Source: Psilocybe azurescens (Eukaryota; Basidiomycota; Agaricomycetes; Agaricales; Agrocybaceae). From it: DNA of 64,000 nucleotides. Positions 24,264 to 36,328 of the stretch are shown one piece after another. The DNA lies in contig JAJIRX010000875.1 in the NCBI GenBank assembly GCA_023853785.1, positions 120,692 to 184,691 on the forward strand, in the 5' to 3' direction. The notes beneath the pieces were generated by a model, which was not told where the DNA came from, ran no database searches, and worked only from the letters and a program-made list of their open reading frames with translations. The translations under genes were made by a program, and so were the position numbers. The stretch's first letter is position 1, and every line of letters starts with the position of its first letter.

Positions 24264-26334
24264 TCAGACGTGCAGGTCGACCTTCCTGCTCTTCGCAATC
24301 GCAGTCTTGATCTCGGGATCCTCTAAAGCAGGCTGCACCCATTTCTCCAGGAACGAATCGACCTGTTCGGGGCACGGCCGATAAAGCTCGCTGGGTCCAA
24401 CAAAGAGTCGAGCTCGTCCTTAATCGGGTTGAAGTACGGGTCTGCGCGGATGCGTTCAATCAAGTCGTTCTCAAGTCCGAGTTGCTTGACTTGGTGGCCT
24501 GCTTCGTGGGATAGGACCTGTGTTTTGGTTTTCAAGAGTATCAGCATCCGAGATGGAGTGATGTATAGTAGGAGCGAAAAAAGAAATTAATGAGAAGGGG
24601 GGAAAAGTAAGAAAAGACTCACGCGAATCTTCTCGTGCGCTTCCTGACGATCGCCGCCTTTCTTGACGAGGGCCATGATGACGTTCTCGGTAGCCATGAA
24701 GGGCAACTCCTGCGAGATGCGGCGGGCTATAACCTTGGGGTACACTACCAGTCCCTCAGAGACGTTCTGCAACGTGGAGAGGACGATGTCGGCAGTCAAG
24801 AACGCTTCTGGCAACGTGATGCGACGATTTGCGCTGCGGAGAGTGAGATTTTCGTGTTAGATTGTGTATCTCAATCTCTTGATTATAGAAGATGGGAAAA
24901 ATCCCATGAACGCACCTGTCGTCCAGTGTCCTCTCGAACCACTGTACGCTGGAGGTCATGAGCGCGTTCTGGTGCAGAACCATTAAGTGTCTAGCCAGAC
25001 TGCAAACGCGCTCAGAGCGCATGGGGTTGCGCTTGTACGCCATGGCGGACGACCCGATCTGCGTCGACTCGAAAGGCTCCTCGATTTCCTGCAATGCGAA
25101 AGGGTGTCAGAATTAATATAAAACTTAGAAAATGTAAACATGCACCTTCAAGTTGGCCAGGAGACGGATATCAGTGGCGATCTTGTGCGCTGTTGCTCCG
25201 AGGGAGGCGAGAGGAGCCAAAACATCGGCGTCGATCTTTCGCGAGTAGGTTTGCGAGGTCACCGGATATGCGTATTCGAATCCAGAGAGTTTAGTGACGA
25301 GTTCATCGAGCTCTTCAACCTGTGGCGGATATAAGAAACCAATCAAATGGTACTGAGGACATTGATCACACACACCTTTGGTGATCTCCGTCGAACAAAG
25401 CCAAAAAGCTGGCCTGGGTGCCGGTAGTACCTTTCACACCCCGGAAGCCGATATCGTCTCGCACGCGCTTAAGGTTCCTCAGATCCCACAGCAGCTCCTA
25501 TAAGCCAGTGAGTATCCATTGAGCAACATTCACAGCGAACAAACCTGGATCCAAAGAGTCGCCCTCTTTCCGACAGTCGTCAACTGTGCAGGTTGGAAGT
25601 GTGTGAATCCTAGAGTAGGAAGATCGCGGTACTGGGCAGCAAACGCTGAGAGACGCGAAATGAGAATGCCGAGGCCGCGAATAAGGTATCCAAGTCCTTC
25701 GCGGAGAAAAATTAGGTCGGCGTTGCTGTAAAAGCACTCGTATAAGAATAATGTAGCTTATCGCAATATAAAGAGAAAGATACCTACTCGGTGACGTAAC
25801 AGGAGGTGGCTCCCAGATGGATGATTCCAGCAGCAGCAGGCGCGACTTGGCCGAATGTGTGGACGTGTGCCATCACATCGTGTCTGCGCTTCTTTTCTTC
25901 AATGGCTGCGATTTCGAATTGCTCGGGAGTAAGATTCTAGACAAAGTTAGGTTATGGAAAGAGAGTTTCATAAGATGGCTCAACGCACCAAGTTGGCCTT
26001 CATCTGCTCGATCGCTTCCTCGGAAATAGGAAGTCCGAGTTGTTTCTCTGCGATGGCAAGGTTCAGCCATAGCGCTCTCCAGGTGTAGAAGCGCTTCTAC
26101 GCGTTCCCCAAAACCCGATATCAGTTTTTCTGGACTTCTTGAATTCGTCCCCAGCTCCGTGAGAGGGTAAACGATGAACTCACAGCAGGAGAAAAGAGAT
26201 TGGCCATCTCCTTGCTCGCATAGCGGCTACCAAAAAAACCCCGTCAGAACACAGTTCCAAAATATAACGACCTTGAACATGATTCGCACTACACACCTCG
26301 ACAGTGGAGTCTGATATGTCTCGAAAGCCTCCAT
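24264..26334 (-). CDS. ADE13: Adenylosuccinate lyase
   Basis: Catalyses two fumarate-releasing steps of purine synthesis (SAICAR to AICAR, adenylosuccinate to AMP). It begins [13 protein letters not shown] at 26334, followed by [93 protein letters not shown] and the lyase superfamily signature [15 protein letters not shown] (about 25010-25055). The C terminus reads [45 protein letters not shown]. About ten short introns splice cleanly. One base is missing in the GGGG run at 24369-24372; adding it joins GRAP to [15 protein letters not shown] and reaches the natural stop. Because this enzyme is expected to be single copy and needed for growth, this is good evidence that the lesion is a base-call error. 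Confidence 0.93.
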
Positions 26335-26677
26335 TGCGTCTGTCTGTCTGTCCGGTGGCTTAAGTTTTGGGGTTCAGAATCCTAGTTAGCGTAGAATTCC
26401 TGTCAGTAATATGGCTTTGTAATATACTCAGAGGGATATATACGGACAGGGGGATGAACTGAACAAGAGAGGGAGAATGCTGAGAATGTTGAACAATTTT
26501 AGGGTTTGTTCGATAATCTAATCTCAGTCTGGGGTTTCTAAAATCACGCGTAACTTATTATGTGTGCCGTTGCGGTGACCGGTGACCGGTCGGAGATGCG
26601 TCCGACCGACTCCGACGAACTGCCAGTTTTGCAGTTTTAGTCTGTTTGACCGTCATCCATGCCAGTGTGTTGTTGAC
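26335..26677. other. Intergenic: promoter side of adenylosuccinate lyase
   Basis: Upstream flank of the lyase gene. Contains the short duplicated string GGTGACCGGTGACCGGTCGG at 26575-26594. No gene seen. Confidence 0.4.
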
Positions 26678-26880
26678 GCGTTCATCCATGGGTCGTTTTC
26701 GTAAAATATCCTGATCTTGCTCCATCTACAGGTTTATTGGTTTTCGGTTTCTTTTCTGTACGAGTAGATGCGGGCTATCCAGGTAAGTGAAGATGTTATA
26801 CTTTCTACCGTTTGTACGGATTTGGTTGCTTTATTTGCGTTGTAATTTGTGTTGTTATCTTCTCCAATGCCATCCATGTT
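26678..26880 (+). repeat. Inverted duplication arm 1: copied 3' end and UTR of the 27306-28376 gene
   Basis: On the plus strand it reads FIHGSFS then TAA (26701-26703) and about 170 bases of non-coding sequence that match, by eye at roughly 85-90 per cent, the reverse complement of 27128-27333. That arm contains the real C terminus (LIHGSFS) and 3' UTR of the minus-strand gene. The two copies are tail to tail with about 250 bp between them. Confidence 0.8.
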
Positions 26881-27127
26881 AAATGTCTGAACAATTTTAG
26901 CGAGGTACTTAGGTAAATGCCGGTAGGGTTCGTTTACTTCTGTGATTGGGACTTTCATACTGAAGCACCTTTTTGTAGGATGGGGAAAGGCGCGCTCAAG
27001 TTTGAAGAGTAGAGGTGTGTATTAGAAAGATTAGGAATGGAAGGTATGTTACAATATACATACTATCGTCGCAATGTTTTTTCTTCCTCTGCACTATATA
27101 GCCACAAAGAATTAAAACCACGAAACG

Positions 27128-27333
27128 TGAATGACATTGGAGAAGACAACAACACAAATTACAACGCAAATAAAGCAAGCAAATCCGTACAGTCACAACG
27201 GTACAATACGTATAAATTCCTCACTTACCTGGATGGCTACCGTCCACTTGTACAGAAAAGAAACCGAAAACCAATAACCTTTAGATGGAGCAATATCACG
27301 ATGTTTTATGAAAACGACCCATGGATGAGCGCG
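27128..27333 (-). repeat. Inverted duplication arm 2: 3' end and UTR of the 27306-28376 gene
   Basis: Parent arm of the tail-to-tail duplication. It shares long blocks with arm 1, such as TTATTGGTTTTCGGTTTC and TTTATTTGCGTTGTAATT. Transcripts from both sides could form a hairpin or antisense pair; that is inference. Confidence 0.8.
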
Positions 27334-28376
27334 TCCCAGGCACTCTTCGACTGCAGTGTCTGTAGGAACTTGGCGCGTGGTGTCCCCCTCCCGGATTGCG
27401 ACCCAGCTTCGGTTTGTACGTGCATGGCGTCGCTGCCTTCTACGGTGCCTGCACCCGCTAGACTGGCGACGGTACTTCCCTCCTTGTTTGGATGCAACGG
27501 TGCGATCGATGGTCGGACCGGTTTCACCTCTCCGTTGCCCGATATCCCACCTTCGTTAACGTTGCTATCGCTGTGTGGCCCGGCCAACATTGCGGGAGGG
27601 AGAGGTTCGACGTCCGGTACGGTAGAGAGCACCATATGGGCACCAACTGCCGTACCAATACCAGTATGCGGCGATGGATGTCCAGAGTTAGGAGCAGAAT
27701 TGTGCGCACTTTCAACAGGAGAGTTAGAGCTGGACGAGGACTATCCGATGAAACCAGTGAGCATTTTTCTCTGTACGCCGCATGAAAACAAAAAGACTGA
27801 CTGAACGACCCAGCTTCGAGGGAGGCAGCGTGTGTGGGTGTGGGTGCCCATGATAAGGGTAGTGCGGATGGAGGTGCTCAGACGAATTGGGTCCGTGTCC
27901 AGCTATTATATACGGCGACGCTGTCGGCGGAGTTCCTGCAGGCGTTTGTGCACCTGAGACAGGGCCAGATAGCCAGGGACTAGGATGCGCCGGGGTCGCT
28001 GCACCGGACGACGATCGCGAGGAGGGAAGGATGGGAGGACGTTTCTTGCCGGTAGGAAAAGGCGCAGCGAAAAGCGACAGGACTCAGCGAACGTCCCTTT
28101 GTTCCTCAAAGAAAGAGGCAAAGAAGGTACTTACGGGGTCAAAATGCTGCCCAGGGCAAGCCGCAGAGCCTCTCTATGCTGCTGTTGCGCTTTCGCAGTT
28201 GCGAGCTGGTCTCCCGGTGTTGATCCCCGGGAGTAGGCCCCATTGGCAGGGGCTCCGAAGGACGCCTTTGAACCTGGATCGGCTGTACATTGGACAAAAT
28301 CAGTCAACCGTTGCATAATTCCAGCGCATCGCAAAACTAGTGGGAGTGGAGCACCAACGACGTGGGATTGCGGCAT
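27306..28376 (-). CDS. Hypothetical Pro/Ser-rich protein with conserved C terminus
   Basis: I cannot name it. The exon at 28135-28376 encodes MPQSHVVGAPLPLVLR...ADPGSKASFGAPANG...GDQLATAKAQQQHREALRLALGSILTP and ends at a GTAAGT donor. A second exon (about 27830-28065) encodes KRPPILPSSRSSSGAATPAHPSPWLSGPVSG and a His/Pro-rich run. The last exon (27306 to about 27735) ends TPRAKFLQTLQSKSAWDALIHGSFS. The C-terminal block looks like the constrained part and the rest is low-complexity and probably disordered. A further 5' exon around 28480-28600 is possible, since a GTAAGT donor follows an ATG at about 28465. The acceptor of exon 2 does not keep frame exactly, so a base error or another splice site is likely. 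Confidence 0.5.
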
Positions 28377-30066
28377 TTAATGCCAGATCTTGCAGCGATC
28401 TCGAAGATGCTCCGCTACAGAAGGCGAAAGTGCTCTGAAGGATGACTAAAGGCGATCAAACTTACCATAACGAAAGTATCTGGCTCTACTTTTCTCTCAA
28501 TAGCTCGACACTGGCTGTAATCGACCAATGGAACGTTAGAGGTGAGTGAAACCTCTAAGCTGCGACAGGTTGCAACGAGGTGTGTGTTGTTGTTGTCGAC
28601 AAGACAGTGGAAAGTGCCAAAAGAATCGTAACACTCTTTATATAAGTAGGTTCTCTGTTACACAAGCGTGCCAGCAGCAAGGATCAAATGGAACAGTTGA
28701 TGTATCCAGATAGGGAGGTGTAGGTTGTCAGCCAAACGGCCGTTAGGATGACGGAAACCGCACTGCCATCACCACATGACAAATTCCCCGCATTTGTGCA
28801 CCTAACCCGGAAAGAGATAAGATCGATTAGATATCTTCCCCATGTCTTGATATCCTTGGCGAGAAACATATCCCCTTGGCGCAATAAATTCACAATTCGA
28901 CCTGATATGACTGGCTGACCGCGATGTAAGATGATAAACGTAGGCACTCACATCGAGAAAGAGCCCTGAGTAAAGACCTCTATAAATAGTTAAAATCTCC
29001 TGCGGGATGTACATGTACTCTATGAACCGAATCACTACGCCCGTAGTGTAACTCTAGATAGGCGAATTTTTGATAAGACCATTCCCTTTGGCATCTTAAG
29101 CCGACGTTTCGCCTACATGTACTTTCCAGGCTCCGGTAGTTCGTAAGAGATCCCAAAGCGGGTTCTACACCCACTCCGAGGAATCTACATTAGCTTTTCC
29201 GGCTTCTATGGTCAATTATATCGTATCCAGTGCCGATCATCATCACCGATTCGTTCATTGGCGTCGGAATAGGATAGAATAGGATCCGCTCGAACGTGCT
29301 ACTTAGGAGGTAACAAACTTGAGCATCCGATATTGAACCATAACCACACAGAATTAAAGCCCTGCTAATTTAAAGGCGACACTAGGTCCCTTTTTGAAAT
29401 TATTCACTACCATTACACTCATTGTTCATTTTCGTGCGCAAGACATGTTGTGGCGAATACGTGATTTTTCGTAACTCCTTGATCTTATCTTTTGCTCTAC
29501 TATCTTATCTTTCACTTTTCAGTCATCCCCCTGTATCATGCTTCGTCATCATTCTCATTCTCTCCTCCTTTGCTCCCTGACTCCTGTAATACTATGTCAT
29601 ATCCTTGTAATTACTCCCTTCTGCAGTACCTACTCCTCTAGCTCCATAGTCTACTCGATGTATATAGAACACTGTTTTGTATTACAAAGTGTAATACAAA
29701 ACAAACTCTACTTTTCAAGCTGTATACTGTTTTCAACAAACTAATCACCTCTCAACCTCTCACAATCTAATCTCGTGTGGCAATACTCTCGTCACGAAAG
29801 GTGAGCTATCGTCACATATGTTTTGCCCTGTATTAAGAATCTGAACGGGCACCCTAGACTTACCTTAGACAAACCTCGAGTATCGCATTAAAATTGCCGC
29901 CTGTCGGCCTGACATCATTCGAGCAAGACCTTTTGTCGTCAAGGTCTTATAAAATCTTTTCTATCGCCCAAACTTGAAACCACGTAGACCCGTAAAACCT
30001 CCGGTCTTGTGTACAGTCCAATCGAATCTTTCATCTACACACCTCATCAGTGTCTTACTTTCGATA
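28377..30066. other. Intergenic, no gene recognised
   Basis: Probable promoter of the 27306-28376 gene on the left. The rest is AT-rich with short ORFs (28684-28947, 28802-29035, 29538-29744) and no recognisable domain. Contains the palindrome at 29674-29702. Confidence 0.35.
29674..29702. repeat. Perfect palindrome, 12-bp arms
   Basis: GTTTTGTATTAC, a 5-base spacer, then GTAATACAAAAC. It lies outside any gene I recognise. A transcribed hairpin, insertion footprint or binding site are all possible. Confidence 0.7.
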
Positions 30067-30450
30067 ATGCCACGAGTCAACGACACCGACAGCAGCTTTA
30101 AAAGACCGAGCAGGTGGTGGGCCGTCCTGCGACCACAGACCACAACATCAACGACGAGTACTTCCGCAAGCCCCCCTACCAATCATGTACGTTCCAGTTT
30201 CTTGTTATATTTTAGACTCAAAGAGTTAATGCGGGGATACGTTTCACGCAACCAGAATGAGGGCAACGCTCTTGATATAAATGGGAGACAGTATGTCAGC
30301 CGCGACGATATGAAGCGCGAAGAACGTGAATCCAAGTTCGCCACAACTGGTACGACCAGGATCACGAAGACAGATGAGTTGGCGGAGTCTGTCTCTCAAG
30401 ACGATTCTCTTGATCGCAGAACCACCTACCAAGACGTTGACGAACTCTAG
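30067..30450 (+). CDS. Small hypothetical protein
   Basis: A 127-codon ORF starting MPRVNDTDSSFKRPSRWWAVLR and ending TTYQDVDEL. It is polar, with a Thr/Ser-rich stretch at residues 25-40 and a charged second half (REERESKFATTGTTRITK). I recognise no domain. A pyrimidine-rich leader and an in-context ATG (ATAATGCC) precede it. It could be real or chance. Confidence 0.3.
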   Translation: MPRVNDTDSSFKRPSRWWAVLRPQTTTSTTSTSASPPTNHVRSSFLLYFRLKELMRGYVSRNQNEGNALDINGRQYVSRDDMKREERESKFATTGTTRITKTDELAESVSQDDSLDRRTTYQDVDEL

Positions 30451-30966
30451 CGGCGAGAAAGAAGGGATCGCACCATCTTTATGGGAACTCCATCTGTATG
30501 TCTTGTATCGTGTATCATTTATTTATTGTGTACAGAAATTTGATTTACCGTTTCGTTGTTCTAATTTTGGACGATCGCCCTTTGACAGCCTCATTATGCA
30601 TACAAGCTAAATTCTCTAATTTCTGAAGGTAAAGGCATTTTTATGGTAATATTAAACCAATATGATCAAAGCACCCTTATTCTGGTCGATGCGTGCGGTT
30701 GAGACCTGCTATAGAGACCGTTCTATCAAGGCCCCTTTGAATAGCTAGACAACGTAGGAGGCTATTTTTGGAACACGCGTATCCCAAAGGTCTGAGACCG
30801 CCATTGTTTGCTTTAGCTTATTCTCCTCGTTGTCCGCTGAGCCGTCTACTAACGTGAATACAACGACCCACTGCAATTTTTTTTTCACGCGAACGCTACG
30901 TTATAAAAAGCCTTCAACCCTCAACGCCCCACCTGACAGCCATCTCTGGAATTAGTCTCTTTAACC

Positions 30967-32398
30967 ATGCCTTCCAACACTTCAACAAAATCCGCGACCA
31001 TTCGCAAGCTTTCTTACTGGAAATTCCACATAATGATCCCCGCGCATATAGTGCAAGGGGTCATGGACAATCCTAAATTTTCTACTGATCTTGCGTTTTA
31101 CACGGAGGCCTATTCCAACGCGCGCATGAAGGTGCGCAATCCGCCTCTCGGACCACACGCGAGCGTCAATAAAATCTGCGCAGACCACCTTCTGCCTGAC
31201 TCCCCAGAGGAAGATAGATGATTCCGCGAACGGCATTTTTCTTCTACATCTAGTAGGTGATCTGGGCGACGTACTACTAGTGTACGAGTATCTCCGTCTT
31301 GGACTCGATCCCGATGTTAAGGATTTATACGGGAAAACTCCGATTTGGTTTGCACTACAGGCTGCAGTGCGATTGCGCACTATGCCTTATGATGCAGTGA
31401 CTTCCGAAGAGCGAGGCAATCGCCTTGCGCGCCAAACTCGGTCGCACGACTTTTCATTGAGCAGCACATTGATGTCAACCAATCACCCTTGAGGCTAGCT
31501 TGTAAAGCATGAGACTTTCGGTCTATACTCTTACCCCGAATCATTCCTCTGCATATGTGGTTCCAGAAAGGTACAAGCAATGTTGTGCACGTAAGGCAAC
31601 GGTCTTCGAGCACTGGGACGGCACCCACATCGTACCGTACACTAAATTCGACGCGTACCAGAAGATGGGCCGTGCTATGCGGTCTCTTTTCTTCGGAAAA
31701 TCCAAATACCATCCTGACGGCACATTGAGGGACCTTGACAGTTTTTCGGACATCCCATTCGCAGCTCTAGATGAGACTGCCTTGGAGAGGTTCAGGCAGG
31801 AGATGATTAAGCTTGACAAAGTCGACCCTCCATTTGCGTACGCCATATCGAAATACCGATTCTCACTGTATGTATTTAGTTCTAATTTCTTTATATCTTG
31901 ACAGTGTTAACCAATTGACAATTAAAAGCCCATCCAATAGAAAATTGGCGATTAGGACCTGGAAGAAAAGGCAGCAGATTAATTGGAACAGAACGATTGA
32001 CGAATACATCGCATCTGGTGTGGACCCACGGTCACCTTTCGAAATTGAGCATGCAGCAAAAGTAGGAAATCAGGGAGGTGCTCTAATCAGAGAGTGCGAG
32101 GGGCCGATTGTTATAAATTGGAAAAAGACGTTGAGAAAATGCTCCATTGTTACAGATGTCTAATTGTAAGCTTCTGGATGATGTTTCCTATATGGCCTTC
32201 TGAACAATTTCCAATATTCTCTTAGATGGTATACTGCTCCAAAGAATGTCAAATTACTGACTCAGGCTAGAGTATCACAAGGTGGAGTGTGGCCAAGACT
32301 TGCAAAGTCCTTGACCTGTGTCGTCACAGAAAAATATCAACGAGTATGTGGTCGAGGAAATTCTCAAGGAGCCGGAATACCACAAACAACTCATGTAG
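30967..32398 (+). CDS. Ankyrin-repeat/MYND zinc-finger protein, frame disrupted
   Basis: Starts MPSNTSTKSATIRKLSYWKFHIM. After a frame change near 31218 it reads NGIFLLHLVGDLGDVLLVYEYLRLGLDPDVKDLYGKTPIWFAL, an ankyrin-type repeat. A further segment (31509-31870, KYHPDGTLRDLDSFSDIPFAALDE) and one with RTIDEYIASGVDPRSPFEIEHAAKVGNQGG (31960-32080) follow. The C-terminal part reads LHCYRCLI, an intron (about 32165-32225), then MVYCSKECQITD and LEYHKVECGQ: a MYND finger (CxxC...YCSxxCQ...H..C). One or more bases are missing inside the finger near 32263. An in-frame TGA at 32312-32314 is followed by INEYVVEEILKEPEYHKQLM and a stop at 32398. Such proteins are numerous in agarics and probably bind proteins; function unknown. 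It may be a decaying family member. Confidence 0.55.
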
Positions 32399-32730
32399 CC
32401 CAGTGTATGTCAAGACGGGTAATCATGTATGGAGTTGTCAATTAAATCCTTACATCGTTGTGCTGTTAACATATACAACATAGATATGTGGTCAGTCTGG
32501 CGGCATTGAATTATTTCCAATTTTTAAATAGCAGAATCAATATATTTCGGATGTATGACAGTACACTGTAATAATGAGTGGCTACAATTCTTCTCTAGTA
32601 GTATGTAATAATATGGTGCACCATTCGTGTATGGATATTAAATAATCATAGGACCCGTGAAAAGCAAGAAAGGAACGTCATAGCCCATTATCAGTAAGCT
32701 CGAAGTAAGCTCTAATTACCCGTAAGATCT

Positions 32731-35700
32731 CTAGCGGCCGCCAAAAAGCTCTGAAGACTCTGGCGGTGGAACAGGATTCTCATCGTTCAAAGCTCCTTTC
32801 TCGCGACCGGCGGCACCATTCTCAGTGTTCGTTGCTTTAGGGTCTTGATTGATGAGCATTTCCCTCGGCAGAAGGACCGCTCGGTCCACGGCGACTGGTA
32901 GACCTCTATGGCGCCCTCGCACCCTAAGCCAGGTAAAGTATAATTCTATGAATCGACACGGAACAAAACAAGAGTTCAACGCACATGATGATAATCACGA
33001 CTAATTTAGATAGTGGGGACATAGCACCGACGAATGAGAAATTATCCTGAAGAAAGAAGTTAAGTTAGAGAGTTGTTGGCGCGGCATTGAGAGGTACGCA
33101 TACATTAGGGAATCCTAGACTGAGGCCGATACCTCCAAATGCGGAGACCAGCTCAAAGAGCACACGGAATAAATCAAACCATTTTCTAGATTCATCCATA
33201 ATATTTGCCCTTTCTATAATGGCAACAAGAAATACCGCCCAAACCAGCCACCATATGTCTAGTATGCAATAGATAGACGTTATTAGACGTGAGCAAAAGC
33301 TGGATATACTGAAATACCGATTGATAACTGCCTCCGCAAATGCCATCCGAGATATCGCCCCACACGTTCTGTTCCTTCAGGTATCTGGTTGAGGTCGACG
33401 GGTTCTTCGTCTTCGTCGTCTGGAGGTGCTTCGAATATACCGAGAGAGCGCTCCTCGTATCTGGACAGAATGTCAAGTAGGCTCCTTATGTGCAAGAAAA
33501 ATCAGTCATACACGTTGGTTGACCTGATGCTGAGTGCAACCTAGGAGGTACAGGGTCAGCTAAATAAAGGGAGAGAAGCGCAGAACTAAATGCTTCAGAT
33601 CTTACAGGATACACCTAAGGGTTATGAATGGTGCAATCATGGCCTGTGAGCACCGAGGTACTACGGCCCGTAATAAAGGCTTACCGCGATATACATCATA
33701 ACTACGTACAAAAACCTACCGTATATATCAATATCAAGCCATATAGCTCAGTTAAAAGCCCTCGTGAACTCACAGTAGAGCGGGAGCCAGGCTCGCAAGA
33801 GGTGCGATGGAGAACCCAGACGCTCGAGCTGCAAGTCCTTGAAACAAACCTGCCAAAATACGAGGTCCTTTCGGTATCGCTTCATAGGCCGGGATTCCCA
33901 GATCTAAAGTATCGCGTCAGCATTGCAGCATAATATCAACAATTCAAAAAGCGGAATAATCACTTAACACTTCAAAGGCGACCCATTCAGTCGCACTTCG
34001 CATCACATGGGAGAAAGTTAAAGATATTTTTCTCTTGAAAAAGGACAGTATCAATCACCTGAACAGTAAAAGACAGATTACTAGAAACCACGTCTGGTGG
34101 CTGGGAAAGCTAACAAAAAAATTCAAAGACTGTAGCTGCGTATAAGCCGCTAAAATAAGACAAACAGATAAAGGAAGCATCTGATAGAATAATCTTCATG
34201 AGTAACACAGCGAGGTGTGGAATATTACATAAAGAACAGACCTTCGAGGATGTTCAAGAAGAAACGATAAAGCATCTTGAGCTGGGGAGTCTTCGTCAAG
34301 GATCTTTGATGACGTCCATCTAGGCAACGTAAATTTTGGATTTTATGCAAGTCTAAGATTAAGATACGTACATGATTAGACGTAAGCTGCGAGTATTTTA
34401 AAATCTCCAGTTATTCGTGCCAGAGCCAGTAAAAACACGCACAATATGGGCTATGGTATGCACACACGATCAGGCACACGAGGAAACCGATAAAACTAAA
34501 TGGCCCACCAAAGCATGGTTTCCAGCAAGAATTACGAAAGCGAGAGCAACTGAAGCATAAATCAGTGAGTCAAAGTTGCTGCAAATGTCCATTGTATGTA
34601 TAATCACATATCATTAAGTATGCGCCTACAAAAGGAACCATTCCCCTTCAAAGCAGAGCAATTCAGAATTCATACATGGCAGGCGTTAGGCAGCTTACGC
34701 ATCTACAAGTGACAATCCACCACCGGTATAGGCTCCCATGACCTGAAAGAAGGCGAACCTGGGAAGCTACTGTCAAGGATTAAACACGGGATATATTACA
34801 AACGACTAACCATGTTTTAGATACTAGTCGTGGTTGATTTTCAAAGACACCATCGTACGATTTGGCGACAGAAAGCCACGGCAAGAAAAGTAATACAGCT
34901 AGAAGCTGACAGACAACAAAGTACTGCACAATGGCAACCATGAGTATTGAGCGCAGTTAAGTGGCGGGGAACACCATATACCGCAGGAACGAGCCAGCTC
35001 AACAGCTTTAGCGCGCGATACTCCGCCCCTCCTAGATCCTCCAACTCCGAATCTGTTAGAGAATCCGTCCGAAAGTCCGAGTTCCTGCCCACGATGAGCC
35101 CATTGAAGTTGAGCCACGGAGCAGAGGAAGACTGCAGCGTCGTAACCGTGGTCATCGTCATGGTGCGCTCCATTTTATTGTATATATGGGGATGACAAGC
35201 TTGAGCGCGTGGTTCGCGAGGTGGATGGGGCCCGGGAAGCCGCCCAGGCCTTGGTACTTGTGTGCGTGTTGGCGCTCGGGTGGGACGCCAGGAATGTTAT
35301 TGGCTTTAGTACTTAGCATAGTGGTCCTCTGCGAGGTACCGCTCTTCTGTCTACGAACGCGCTGGGTAAGTTGGATGATGGGTATAGATATGAAGGAACT
35401 GACATCGTGTATAGTGGCCAGTCGGTGCGTGGGTGCCGGTAGACTGTGCGAACCCGACCATGGGAGGCGAGCGCGGACCACGCTCAGAGGTGGGGAAAGG
35501 AATGATATGTTCGACTTTGGCGAAGAGGATACCATCGGGGCATCTGTCATAGTCGAAATGTGGTTAGGCTCGTTGTACATATTGACTGGGGATTGCGTTA
35601 TCTGCTCGGGGATGTTCGCGAGCGTGCCTCCAGGCGTTGGCCCCTGGAAATGAATGTGCGGCCCATTCGTTTGGAGCGGGTCTGCTCTGTTCTCCTGTCG

Positions 35701-36328
35701 GGGCGTAGGTTCTCTCTGTTTGAAAGGGTCCATCGGGGCAGATATGGTTTTCATGAAAGAAGCTTTCGATCGCATCGTCCGTATTGATCTGGGTTTGGCT
35801 TTCTCCCTCGCAGCCACATATTCGCAATAGGTAGTGAAAAATCGCCTATGTAAACAGGTAAGCTGCAATCATCTGGTATGAAATAGGGCCACATTTACTT
35901 CCTGATAAGCACCATGATCCACGAAACCACTGTTATATCACCCTACCAATTGATCAGTAAGAAATCCAAGAAGTCTGAACAGCCAGTCAACATACGATAG
36001 CCATAAGGAAATACAGTATTACTTGCTGCCATTTGGTAATCGTAGAAAGATTAATGGTGGACAAACCAGTGACCGTCATCGCAGAATAGCAGAGGAACAT
36101 CGAATCCAAAAAGCTAACATGAAACCGACCATTCGAACCGTAGAAGATCCCAGAGAAGATGAGAGGTATAAACGTGAAAGCAGCTAGGTGTACCCGAAAG
36201 AATGTGGCCTCTTCTGTGATATAGTTAGCAAATTGCACAAGGGGTGACGGTTTCCGCGCGCTATTTCTTAGAGGGAAGTGGATCCCGCTTTCCAAATTTA
36301 TAGTAGTGTTGGTGTCGTCCTGTTCCAT
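32731..36328 (-). CDS. TRK1: TRK-type high-affinity potassium transporter
   Basis: A plasma-membrane K+ uptake protein with four M-P-M units. It starts MEQDDTNTTINLESG at 36328, then FFRVHLAAFTFIPLIFSGIFYGSNGRFHVSFLDSMFLCYSAMTVTGLSTINLSTITKWQQ, which includes the first pore region. A long basic cytosolic loop (35200-35870) precedes LNFNGLIVGRNSDFRTDSLTDSELEDLGGAEYRALKLLSWLVP, then VMGAYTGGGLSLVD (about 34690-34745, second filter-like segment), FVILAGNHAL, ALSIRSTNVYD, EERSLGIFEAPPDDEDEEPVDLNQIPEG, RVGRYLGWHLRRQLS, DIWWLVWAVFLVAIIERANIMDESRKWFDLFRVLFELVSAFGGIGLSLGFPN and RGRHRGLPVAVDRAVLLP. It ends SSELFGGR at 32731. There are many introns of 45-70 bp. The region 33600-34650 is exon-poor and I could not resolve every splice junction. 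Confidence 0.88.

Noticed and set aside
27037..27804. 255-codon plus-strand ORF
   Set aside because: Runs through the inverted-duplication arm and antisense to the conserved C terminus of the minus-strand gene.
35186..35653. 155-codon plus-strand ORF
   Set aside because: Antisense to the cytosolic loop of the TRK transporter.
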